Of a DNA stretch of 47,599 nucleotides, positions 10,801 through 21,190 are shown in pieces. Positions within the stretch are counted from its first letter, which is position 1. Each line of letters starts with the position of its first letter. Where the stretch lies: contig NMRA01000731.1 in NCBI GenBank assembly GCA_002633005.1, positions 128,944 to 176,542 of the forward strand, read 5' to 3'. A model generated the notes under the pieces. The model saw only the letters and a list, made by a program, of their open reading frames with translations. It was not told the DNA's origin and ran no database searches. The stretch is from Phoronis australis. Taxonomy: Eukaryota > Phoronida > Phoronidae. The translations under genes were made by a program, and so were the position numbers.

Positions 10801-13800
10801 CTTCACGCAATGCAAATACAATGTGATACAAAATTCCGAGAAACAGCCGTGGTCTGTTGAATGGGTATTCATAAATTTATGACTATAGTTTGCTTACCTT
10901 AATGATTTTCAATAAAAAAGAAATGCAAAGCAAAAGTGAGGCATTGTTGTGTTGATTGTCCAGCGCAGCGATTCTCCGAAGAAAGACAATGTGCTCACCC
11001 ATCGGGAACAATATAGTTTGTGATCAATTTCAAACAACACGGTGCTATTGGATTAGCTTTTCCTTGAAGAGATCATTATCTAACTCGAATACATTTGTCC
11101 AGATAGGTCATGTCTAATTTTTGTACAAAACTTTGTTCGTCACAACATAAAAAATCCATACCCAGGGAAAGCTTTTATCACACGCATTAACAGTGTTTAA
11201 ATATTTGATGTTGTTACATAAATGCCTTACCTGGGAATTCAAGGAATTGAGGTAATTGATAGCCTTTTCTCATCATCTGTCTCAAATAATTGTTTGCTTA
11301 AAAAGTCAAATAAATGATTATCGTGTCTGGCAATTCTCTACTTACTTTGTACAAAAATATCTGCGTAAATTTCATCATTTCAAGGACTGATAACTTTACT
11401 CGGAAAATTTACCAAATTATTTTACGACGTCTACAGAATTAAAACCATGCCACTAATGGACTAAAACTTTCTTAATCTTTATTTCTGTTGAGAAATTTGG
11501 CAAAATAGAATTTCACGTGTTTGCCACATTGTGTGCTGGACAAGTGAACACATCCACTAAAACAAGAAACTGTAGGAACACCGCCTTTATCCACCTTCAC
11601 TCTTATCAGGCTTCTATTGTGAGTCAGCATGCGTGAATAATTGGCTGATAAGCCACCTCTGGAACTACTTCTGGCTGAATGGATGACCAGGCCATAAAAT
11701 NNNNNNNNNNNNNNNNNNNNNNNNNNNNNNNNNNNNNNNNNNNNNNNNNNNNNNNNNNNNNNNNNNNNNNNNNNNNNNNNNNNNNATAAAAAGTACAGTC
11801 TGCTAGCTAGATTGTAATCAGCTGATCATATCCGCATGAGCGAAGCCAATTATCCTCGCTCGTGACTCGATGACTAGAGCAGCTTGGCGGCATCCCTTTG
11901 ATAGTGAGCCGAGTGCGACTCAGCCAAGGTGGATAAATACGGTCTACTTCAATTTTCCATACCCCGCCGTTTACCTTAACCACTGGGGTTAGAACCAATC
12001 TTATTTAGTGGGAATGTTCATAGCATGGGAGTAATTTAAGTGTAACAACTTCCCAACCTTGAGACACCGTGGAGCATTTTAACTTCCAGTAGTGCATTAA
12101 TGATCCACTTAATTTGCTGTAAATTGCTTTTGGTGATTTTATCAATTGGTTTGTTAAAAACAGTGCAGATCTGTCTAGTTTAATGCTTTACAGTCGCCTG
12201 AAGTCACGGTTTATTGGTCAGTCCTCCAAAGAGCAAGAATAGAGATTACCAAGAAACATTACAATGATAAAAACAGAAAAAAGTTGCTATACTTCAAGAC
12301 TCATTCTTGCCGAAGCAATATGAGGGGCTAACAACAACGATAGATCGCCAAATGTAACAACTCACTCACAGGTGCAATTCAATATTTACTGCGCATATGA
12401 AATATCAACACAACAGCAAGCACCAAGGGAATTCTCACATTCCGAAATTATCACTCTCTGTTTGCTGAGGTAGAAAAACGCATTGTATGGTTGACCTAAG
12501 TTTTCAAAGTGAAGGGTTGCTAGCATTTTTCTTAGTTGAGGTGGGCAAATGAAGAATTTTTGCCACACCGTACACATTACAACTCTTTGTGCATCAGGTA
12601 AACCTTATTTGGATCAGAATGACAAAGAGCAAATTAATTTTAGTGTAGCATGGTAGCAGTGTACAATTGCATGGCATTTGCCCATAGATGGCGTAGCATT
12701 AATACTGCAGAACTGGATGGGATTTCAGTGTTCCATGAAATTGGTTTTTGTAGCCAGCGTGGGGTGTACCCCATGAGGTGATTGTTTAACTTAAGTTATA
12801 TGCAGACTCCAATTATGTTTTCAACTAACGTGCATCATTTTTCAAAATACCAGTTTTATCAACAATCACCATGCCACTGAGTAATATCTGCTAAAGATAT
12901 GCTACCTAAGTCTTTGTTCCAATTTTATCAATGCTTGAAAAGAGGTTAATAATAGTAGGCAAGTGATAGTAGTCACCTGGGTAATCTTCATGCTGTAAAC
13001 ATCCCCTTTAAATGAGATAATGATCGATACTGAGAAATCTTTTAAATTTCTCCAATCAAGATATTCCATCGAATGTAAAACAGATATCCCAGAGTCAAGA
13101 ACAGTTCCGCTCCTTCAAAAACACAAACCCCGATTTTTAAAACTACAAACCCCAACCTTTAAAACAAGAACCCCTGTGGTCGGACAGGAAACCCGCACAA
13201 TTTTTCAAATTTTCTGAGACTGTCAGTAGTCTCAAGCTTTGATTTAAAGCATTTTCAAGTGCTTTTCAGTTGTTTTTTTCTGCATTTGCTTTTTAAAAAT
13301 TGTCAATATCAGATTGTAAGTTATATAATATTGACTTAGTCATTTGATTTTTATCGGTAAATCTCGTGCAACTTGTCTGTCAGGCGGATTTCATCATAAT
13401 CTATACTCTCAACACATTGTGGGGCAACTTTGTTTTTGCTTTTGCCTCGAAAGGTACCAAGTTCCTTAATAAGTCTTTGTCAAATTTAATATTTGTTTTC
13501 CCGCAGGAGAGTATTTGGGTGTGGTGTTTTGGGACAAATCCAACTGCTATAATATGATAACTATTCAGTGCAAATATGGTTAAACAAATTGTCTGCCATG
13601 TTGTGTGATGACTTGAAGTCAGTGTGCCGTCCTAAAAAATGGTGTTTATAAAACCTATTGTTGAATTCAACATGAACTATCTATGGAATCTACTTTTGGG
13701 CACAAGCGTTAGAGACACCTGAAAGAGTTATGGACCCTTAAAATTATCTTTTTTTCCAGAGCCTGCTTGTCTTCAGTGTGCCACTTGCAAGGAGCCATTC

Positions 13801-15909
13801 AGCACTGCTTGGTCATTGATTCAACACGTGCAGAGCCGCCATGGTTTGCAAGTCTACTTGGAGATATCATCGGTGTCTTCACCAAGATCATCTGGCAATG
13901 ACAGCGATGAGCAACAACAGTACAAGCACACCCGGGTGGAGAAAATTAGTCAAGGCTCCCCACAGAGCTCCCCGCCATCATCTGGTGGTATGTTGCCATC
14001 ATCGTCACCACTTAAACGTTCATTCCCTGTGTCTGTGCACTCAGCATTCACTGACCGCCGTCGGAGCCCATCACATTCATTCCTACAGCCCCGAGGCCTG
14101 CCTAACTTCCCGTTTGCTGCCGACCATTTTATGAATGTGGTGGCACCGTGTGCAGTCGACCAGCTGTCCAGATACAACCCAACCCGTCCACACCTGGGAG
14201 TAGAACACGCAATCTATTCACAGACGCTGCGTGAGATGGCCCGCAACGATCACAAAGCGGTCCTGCCGACATCGCCGGGAGGCAGCGGTCGGACGTCGCC
14301 CTATCCTCAAAACACCGGTGGCGGGCCACTCAGTCTTTGCCTCCCCCCACCCAATCTCAAAGCTTGCGAGTTCTGCGGCAAGCGTTTCCGTTTCCAGAGC
14401 AACCTGATCGTTCACCGGCGTTCGCATACGGGTGAGAAGCCATACAAATGCAAAATTTGCCCGCACGCGTGTACTCAAGCTAGCAAGCTGAAGCGACACA
14501 TGAAGACGCATCGGCGGTCGTCGACGCACAGCAGTGGCGATGGAGCAGGTGAGGTGACCGGAAACTTGACGGATGGCAACACAAAAGAAGAAGAGAGTGG
14601 TGGCAGTAGTGCGAATCAGGACTCGCACAGCGACGGCAGCGAGACGGAGGAAGAAGATGAAGATGAGGAATATGCAGATGAGGAAGAGATGGAAGAAGAG
14701 ACGGAAAATGATGGTGGTGGTGCCACTGTCGACTCCCCAACAGATCTTCGCTGCGAGGTCTCAAAGAGTAAGGACCGGCAGCAGGAATTGGACGCAGCAG
14801 GTGAGCACAAGCCTACGGATCTGAGAATGCCAAGGACGTCATCATCATCGTTGGAACAGGAGAACATGGATCTGGTGCGGGAGGTGATGGAGCATACTGG
14901 ATTGAATAAGTTTGAGGCCTACCAAGAGGCGTTCCGCCGAGCTCTGGAGATGAACATGCGCCCAGAGAACTTCCGCCGCCTGGGTGAGGGTGACCACGCC
15001 GAATCGGACAACGATGTGCGCAATTGCCATTCTCCACCACTCCACTCTCCGAGCAAGCAAGTCAAACTGGAGAACACATCAGAGAACCACCTGTCCAAGC
15101 CGCCAGACTACATGTTTCATAAAAACTTCGAGCCCATGTTTCCGTTCTTCATGGGGCGCCCTTTCAGCTCACCTGGTCTGCCCCTGAACTATGCCCATCA
15201 AAGGCTGCCAGAGCGCCCGCCCCAAAGTCTTGCCAACGACAAGGGCCTGCTGATGCCCAGTCTGCAAGCTGGGCCAAGCTCACTGCCAACGGCTGTGTCT
15301 CGGAAAGAAGTGAAACGCAGCGACACATGCGAGTACTGTGGCAAGGTGTTCAAGAACTGCAGCAACCTGACCGTCCATAGGCGTAGCCATACAGGGGAGA
15401 AGCCTTACAAGTGCTCGCTGTGTAGCTACGCCTGTGCCCAGTCAAGCAAGCTGACGCGACACATGAAGACGCACGGGCGCAGTGGCAAGGAGGTGTTCCG
15501 CTGTCGCTTCTGCAACATGCCATTCTCCGTGGCCAGCACGCTGGAAAAACACATGCGCAAGTGTATGGAGCGTAGTCCACTTGCAATGCACGGCCTTATG
15601 CACATGGACCATAGTGGTGTTGGCAGCGCCTTTGTGCGCAGCCCCACGTCAGCATCAACCACTCGTAGCCCCATCGCATTCACACCCACACCCACAAGCC
15701 CAAACACGCCGGCTCATCTGTCACATCGCAGGAGCGAGTCACCTCGTTGGCTGCCTGATACTGTGGGTGAAACCAATGGACAGAGACACGCCTTTGGCTC
15801 GGTGAGTTCTGATGGTGCCAAGGATGAGGCTGAAAGCAAGTCTCCGTCTAGCTCCCGCTCCTCTCAAGATGGATTGACAAATTCTAAGCCACTTTCGTTG
15901 ACTACGTAA
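7416..15909 (+). CDS. BCL11: BCL11/CTIP zinc-finger transcription factor, 5' end missing
   Basis: This is the coding span of a BCL11-family C2H2 repressor, seen as two exons (7416-7832 and 13760-15909). Together they encode about 855 residues, which with a short first exon is close to vertebrate BCL11A/B length. Finger order matches the family: an N-terminal CCHC finger (LLICGDCHEEF then HKVRRC), a lone C2H2 finger (CATC then HVQSRH), a pair beginning CEFCGKRF and ending HMKTH, a Glu-rich tract, then a C-terminal triplet beginning CEYCGKVFKNCSNLTVHRR. Family members bind DNA through the C-terminal fingers and recruit corepressors in the nucleus. The exons join in phase 1 (G|AG, Glu). The canonical first exon, which starts MSRRKQ and binds NuRD, was not found and is expected upstream. 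One invertebrate BCL11 gene is the likely ancestor of both BCL11A and BCL11B, so no A/B label is given. Confidence 0.93.
8095..9496 (+). repeat. 1.4 kb tandem duplication, copy 1
   Basis: Starts at tattgttga and ends at ttaatgattt. It is nearly identical to 9497-10908; the main difference is a 12-bp insertion (taaggcaggttc) in copy 2 near 9770. A single N sits at the junction. The apparent small ORFs on both strands are repeated in each copy and have no recognisable domain. Confidence 0.95.
8652..8848. repeat. Long hairpin (about 90-bp arms) in copy 1
   Basis: The left arm (8652-8743) and right arm (8760-8848) are inverted copies sharing gacaaagagcgcat, gtggggatatt and taccgacgctc. The centre is about 16 bp. 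The same hairpin is in copy 2. Confidence 0.85.
9497..10908 (+). repeat. 1.4 kb tandem duplication, copy 2
   Basis: Second direct copy. Very low divergence between copies means a recent duplication, two collapsed haplotypes, or an assembly error. Confidence 0.95.
10066..10262. repeat. Long hairpin (about 90-bp arms) in copy 2
   Basis: Same inverted structure as at 8652-8848, with a few substitutions (for example gaaacatgggg for gaaacgtgggg). Confidence 0.85.
11544..11700 (-). repeat. Interspersed repeat, copy 3, inverted, truncated by the gap
   Basis: Reverse complement of about 131-287, cut off exactly at the assembly gap. A more diverged copy in the opposite orientation follows the gap. 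Confidence 0.75.
11701..11785. other. Assembly gap (85 N)
   Basis: A run of N between two oppositely oriented copies of one repeat. The true length is unknown, and an unresolved palindrome is a likely cause. Confidence 0.98.
11786..12030 (+). repeat. Diverged repeat copy after the gap
   Basis: Segments such as gtggataaata and tttagtgggaatgttcatagcatg correspond, in the same order and strand, to gtggataaatg and tttagtggatgtgttcacgacatg of the repeat at 1-293. Confidence 0.45.
13760..15909 (+). CDS. BCL11: BCL11 homolog, large last exon with six zinc fingers
   Basis: Acceptor ttttttccag ends at 13759 and the frame stays open to TAA at 15907-15909, giving 715 residues after the junction Glu. 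Contents in order: a C2H2 finger (CATC...HVQSRH) and HGLQVYLE at about 13780-13860; a Ser/Pro linker; fingers CEFC and CKIC ending HMKTH at about 14364-14511; an acidic run EETEEEDEDEE-type at about 14640-14715; two PTDLR motifs; a Met/Pro-rich linker; fingers CEYC, CSLC and CRFC at about 15328-15563; and a Ser-rich tail ending KPLSLTT. In vertebrates the first of these fingers sits on its own small exon, so an exon fusion here (or a split in vertebrates) is inferred. The last finger ends HMRKC (C2HC), where human BCL11A has a terminal His. The first ATG at 13816 is internal and not the true start. Confidence 0.93.
14364..14511 (+). other. BCL11: BCL11 zinc fingers 3-4 (paired C2H2)
   Basis: Cys and His codons follow C-x2-C-x12-H-x3-H twice, joined by the canonical linker TGEKPYK. 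The motif series CEFCGKRFRFQSNLIVHRRS and CTQASKLKRHMKTH is nearly identical to vertebrate BCL11 and identifies the family. Confidence 0.95.
15328..15563 (+). other. BCL11: BCL11 C-terminal zinc-finger triplet (DNA-binding)
   Basis: Three fingers: CEYCGKVFKNCSNLTVHRRS, then CSLCSYACAQSSKLTRHMKT, then CRFCNMPFSVASTLEKHM ending RKC. In vertebrate BCL11A this triplet binds TGACCA-type sites, and the conserved helices here predict similar specificity. The third finger closes with Cys rather than His. Confidence 0.93.
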
Positions 15910-18900
15910 GCCTGCTATCCTGGGCTCTTTAGATGCTATTTTAACCTATTGAATATGCATTTACTTTTTTGTTTCTGAGTGTTCTATGGTTGATGGATAA
16001 TTTTGTTTTATAAGCTGCTGGGGCTCTATCCATGTGTTATGTAACTTTATTGACTTTGTCGTCTTTCCGGATGTTTCCATTTGATGGATCGAGTGTTGTG
16101 AACTTTGTTGGCACTGTGATAAGTTTTGGCTCACGCTGCGCCATTGATCTCGGCATTGCATCATGGTCGACATTGCAGATTGACTGTTTGAGCACTAGTT
16201 TTTGATGCAGTGTTGAATAGACCGTTTCCCTACTCAGTGCTCCTTGGGTCTCTAAATTTTAGGAAGTTGTTTTCATAGAAATTGTTTTCACCATCAAATG
16301 GCACCTAAGAAAGTCAGACTTTCGCATATTCTATTTTTTAAAATCTGTTTTATGTCACATGTGTTGAATGCAAAATTCATGCTTTTGGTATTATTAGTGC
16401 AACAAGAAATTCCATGAAATAACTTTAAACAATCAGCACTTTCGTTATTGTCCCGATTTGATTGTCCATGACAAGCTGGCGTGATGGTGCATGTTGATGA
16501 AAAACTGAGGTGTAAAAATATGATGGACTGATGGTGATGTTCTGTCAGGTATACTGTTCCCTAGTTCTTAACCCGGTGGTATTTAGGTGTTATTTGTTGT
16601 GGACTGTATTTTTACCAGCCATGAATGTATAGTAGTTGCTGTTGTTGGGGCTATGGTTGCTATGTGCTGAAGTGGATATTAGGCTTAAAGCGCTATTGGC
16701 TATTCACTATAATGCAAAAAATGTTGAATGTCCAAGACATGTTTTAAACAACTAATTTCAGTTGGTAATTTTGTAAGGCTTCCAGACACCATTTTTTAAT
16801 GCTTCAAATGGTTGTCTATTCTTCGTGTGCCATATATGTGAGATTGTGTGGTTATTGTTGTGTACTGAGTGCTTTTAGATATTCTAGAGATATTCTAGAC
16901 CTTGGTTACAAGTTGCTGTTTCAAATTGACTGCCATTGGGGAAATTTTACAAAATACACATTTGGCAAATCATTCAGACAGTGATAACCACTCGGGACTG
17001 TTGCCGACATCACCTACTCGTCATGTGGACCACCTAAGCGACCTAAGGTCTGCTTTAAAAGAAAGGGAAATAGGGGTGCACCGGCATTTGCAAGTTCAAA
17101 TAGTGCTTCTGGAGTGGGGAGCATTTGCAAGTTAGGGTATGGGTGCTTATTGTAGCATAATTTCAAAAGTGTCTTCTTGTACAAAGATATTTCTGTTAAG
17201 TTGCTTGAAGGCATTTGCCTTGTTTGACTGGAGTTGTAGATTTGTATTAGTGTTGTAGTACAATCTCATTTCTCTGATGATTTTTAAATAATTTCTCAGT
17301 TCTGTGGAGCACGTGCACTTGATGGGAGGGGCCTAGTTGCAGTTGTACCAATGTATAGTTGGATTTTCTGAGACAAAAATTTTGTGTTTTACACAATATT
17401 CGGACGTGAAGAACGCCTTTATTTTTTGTCTAGTAGTAAACATTAATTTTTTTGTAAAAGACATTGATGGCATTGTGCCAGTTGGTTTTTGTTGTTGAAA
17501 GCATATAGTGTCACGTGGTTGGCTCATTTGCATACATGGCATTGTCCAACAATCGCAATATTCGTCGATTTACTCTGCTTAGCAACTGCCGCAGTGTATC
17601 TGTAACCGTAGTGTATTAGTGTGGCTGTGTGTAAATTCTCTGTCAAACTCCGTTCAAACCCTATTAGTTAAGAAGGTATTCCAGCTTTCGTTCGCGTTGC
17701 TTTACGGGTGATTGATTTGCTCATAGATGGCTGGATTCTTCCTTGGGGGTACTGGATTATATTTTTACGGGGAAATTAGGATACTCACCAATTCAAAGAG
17801 TGCTCTCGATAAAGGTCACGTGTGCAGGGAGCTCCCGTGATAAGGTCAGCCTTTCGTCACGGTAATTGCTTCGTTCCAAAAAAAAACAGGATCCTTTTAT
17901 AGGACCGGCTTAATTCCATACATTACTGTTTAATAGGAATTCTTGGAAATCTACACTTTTAGACTACTAAGCCTGGAACAATACAAGAAGATGCCATGTT
18001 GTCGGATATTAGTACATATCTTGGCAAATGAAGTCTTAAAAATATAAATAATATTGTAAGCACCTCTGTTTGTGTTCGTAGTCGGAAAAGGGATCCTTTT
18101 GTAGACTTTCGAACTTCATTAGTTGTAGGGAATTAAATTGAAAGGCTCCCTTTCGTAGGGAATTTTGTTGGAACGGCACAATTTCGGTGAAGAATTGGTC
18201 GTAAAAGTCACTCGTCTCAATGAGCGGCATCCGGTATACTTCTTTGGGAGTACTCCCAGGAAATTCTTTTGTAAGTTAGTATTTTTAAGTTGATAAGGAT
18301 TTTTTGCCGCATAAAGTTACTTTGAGTATAGATGTGTGCCATGCGCTTTGTCGATAAGTGTTTGTAGGGTATTGGTCTTTGGACATATCCTTTGTGAGGG
18401 TCGTTTTGTGGTTATTAAATGTAGCATGCCTTTGACTATTGTCGAACCAAGTACGTGCCATCTATCTTAGTGAATGTGTTGTATAATATTAATTGATATC
18501 TTGTGTAATATTAGCTGATACAATTGATGTTTAGAGAGTGAACTTTACTTTTTGAAATTTTTGCCTTAATGCTGTTTGCTACCAACTAAGGAAAGTAGAA
18601 AATGCTCGTATCAATTTTAACTGCACCTACTGCATTGATTCACATTTCATTGTCTTTTACTTTTGGTGATCCATGTACGAGGTTGTGAAATTTTTATTCA
18701 GAAATATTATTACCACCAGTATGTATGTTCATAGTTTGGTAGTTTCCGTAGCGGATCGCCGTGCTTAGATTTATACTTGGAATCTGCAATAACCGCAATA
18801 TTAGAAATTAGCAGTTGTTTCTCCATGCGGAAATTGTGCGCTGTTATTCCTTGCAGTATTTCAGAACTATTACCTTTCGACGAATCATTTCGTCGTTATC

Positions 18901-19030
18901 TTCCACTGCTCCCAGGCAGTCTAAACAATGGGAATTATACTGTGCAATTAATGTGTTTATTGCATATTTTTGAGGGCTGTAGTGTTCGCTATATCTGATG
19001 AATAAAGAGTTTCAAGATTTCTCTCGCATG
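15910..19030 (+). other. Probable long 3' UTR of the BCL11 homolog
   Basis: After the TAA there are about 3.1 kb of T- and G-rich sequence with no convincing ORF and no recognisable transposon end. The first AATAAA on the + strand that I see is at about 19000 (gatgaataaagag). An ATTAAA lies near 18414 and another AATAAA near 19676. A long 3' UTR is usual for this family. The extent is inferred from the signals only. Confidence 0.45.
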
Positions 19031-20234
19031 TACTTTCGTTTTTCTGAGATGCGCATTGGCCGTCTATAAGGATTAATGAAAGATTTTAATCACAAACTGA
19101 ACCATGCTATTAAATTTCCTGGAAGGTGATTTTAAAGTTACCGTGGGTGAATGTTTAATGATATTTATTTCATTTAATTTTGTTAAAATCTCCATGAAAC
19201 GCATTTAACGCAAGTTAGTTCAGTCGAAACTTGAGCCCAAATAATGGTCCTTGAACACAACTTCGCCGGGATATTTTCACGCTTAGCTGAGTTTAACATG
19301 ATTTTTGTCCAATACTTTATTTTTGGTGGTGCACCACCACCTAAAATGGATGCCTTGGTGAGTGACTGCTGGATACTGACTCAACTGCCGTCATATGTAA
19401 TGTTTCCGTGGAAACCTCGCCCACTTAAAAAATAAATAGTAAAATAAGGCAAACACAAACGGGGCTGTGTTCTAATTGGTGAATGCAGGTTATATTTAAA
19501 GTTGCATTACTCCCTGTTCATTTAGCTAAGAACGAAAATCGAATTGTAGACCTTTTACTCTCTCAAAACTGGTCTCGTGATATTCCTTATCCTAATAGGA
19601 ATCCAGCTCGTTACCAACTGAATCGCAGCCATGCGTGGTCATTTTCGACCTCCCCATTTTAGAGTTGGCCAATTCCAATAAAGTTTGGAGCGTTTTATCG
19701 AGTCGCTGGAGGTTTAGTGAGATGTTCCTATTGGTGAGGGGAAGAGAATCCTGCCATGGTAGGGTGTAGTATGATACCGACTTTATTAAAGTAAAAGACC
19801 TAATTCAGTTTTTGTTTTTATATAGCCAGCTAAATGAGGGTGAGGTGCAGCTTCAATGTATCTCAAATTAGAATATGCTGAGAACACTAACGCAAATTCT
19901 CAGGGGCCCGGCATATGCATAGTGTAACGTATAAACGATGGTCAAATGCGTTTCATTTAATTCTCAAATCATACCTGATTATGTAGCCTACATTCGCCTT
20001 TTTCACACTTAGCGGCAGAGTGCGGGCGATTGTCTGACAGATGCTTCACATACAAGTGTTTGTTTTCAAGTACTCCGCGCGTACCGGCGCAGAGTCTTGA
20101 TATTCTCGGGTTTTTTTACCTTTTCCCAACGTTCCTTTCCGAGCTTTTATAAAGCTTAATAACTCTCAAACGACTCAACATAGAAACTTTCAAAGTATGT
20201 TTGAGCCATCCACAAATTTTATAAAACACATTTT

Positions 20235-21190
20235 TCACTCATGATACACCGGAAGGGGTCATTATGTGCAAGGTCATCTGATTTTTAAAACGTTATTTCT
20301 CTTAAAGTTTTCAAGGAATTCTTATCAAATTCAGTGTGCAGGTGTAAGTTTACAAGCCATTGAAAGGCATTTCTTGTCTAAGTAATCGGCTATCCAATCA
20401 AATTAATTAGGTCAATGGTCATTGAATGCAAACTAAGATTTTGATCTAGACACTTCAAATTCACAAATCTCATTGGTACTTGTAATTGAGTTCTAATTCC
20501 GAAGCTTTAGGTCATTTGGAGCAACCATGGAGTCACTAAGCACATTTTCTTCTGAAATTTTGACCATTTTATTCAACATGCATTCTGATGTGTCAACAGT
20601 TAGACAACTGTGATTGTCAGCATTAACCACACTTTGCAATAATTCCATTACAAAGGTTTATAATGCACCGGAATAATTCCATTACAAAGGCTTATAATGC
20701 ACCGGAAAGGGTCAATTGGTGCAAAGTCATTTAATTTTCAAAATGTTATTTCTCCTACATTTCTCAAAGAATTCTCTTCACTTTCAGCATACAAATGTAA
20801 ATGCCAATCAAATAAACAAATTCCTGAGCAAGATCAGACCATCCAATCAGATAAAATAATGTCAAAGGTCATTCAGCGAGTACAAACTTTAAATTTGTAC
20901 TAGACACTTCCGATTTACATATGGGATTGATGTAACTGAGTTCCAATTCCAAACTTTGGTGCAACCATGGGTTTATTAAGTGCATTTTCCTTCTGAAAAT
21001 TTAATCTTTTAGTTTTCATTCAACATGTTAGATGACTGTGATTCTCGATATGAACCACACTTTTCTGGGACTTTACCAGAACTCCACTATAAGGGCTCAC
21101 AATGCAGCGGAAAGGGTTAATTGTGGCAAAGGTCACCTAATTTTTGAAATGTTATTTCTCCTACATTTTAAGGAATTATTTCCGGTTTCA
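20235..21190 (+). repeat. Diverged tandem repeat, about 400-450 bp unit
   Basis: The block caccggaaggggtcat, gcaaggtcat, cgttatttctc recurs at about 20240, 20697 and 21103. The interleaved blocks (gcaaccatgg, attcaacatg, gactgtgatt) recur in the same order. A further fragment appears at about 21850-21950 after an unrelated stretch. Confidence 0.7.

Larger units (their letters stand above)
7833..13759 (+). other. BCL11 intron, 5.9 kb, repeat-filled
   Basis: It runs from donor GTGAGC to acceptor ttttttccag. It contains the 1.4 kb tandem duplication (8095-10908), the inverted repeat and assembly gap (11544-12030), and about 1.7 kb at 12031-13759 where I see no gene or clear repeat. Confidence 0.85.

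Noticed and set aside
14218-15060. Many ORFs antisense to or out of frame with the BCL11 last exon
   Set aside because: They are shadows of a GC-richer coding exon; only the + frame carries the zinc-finger pattern.
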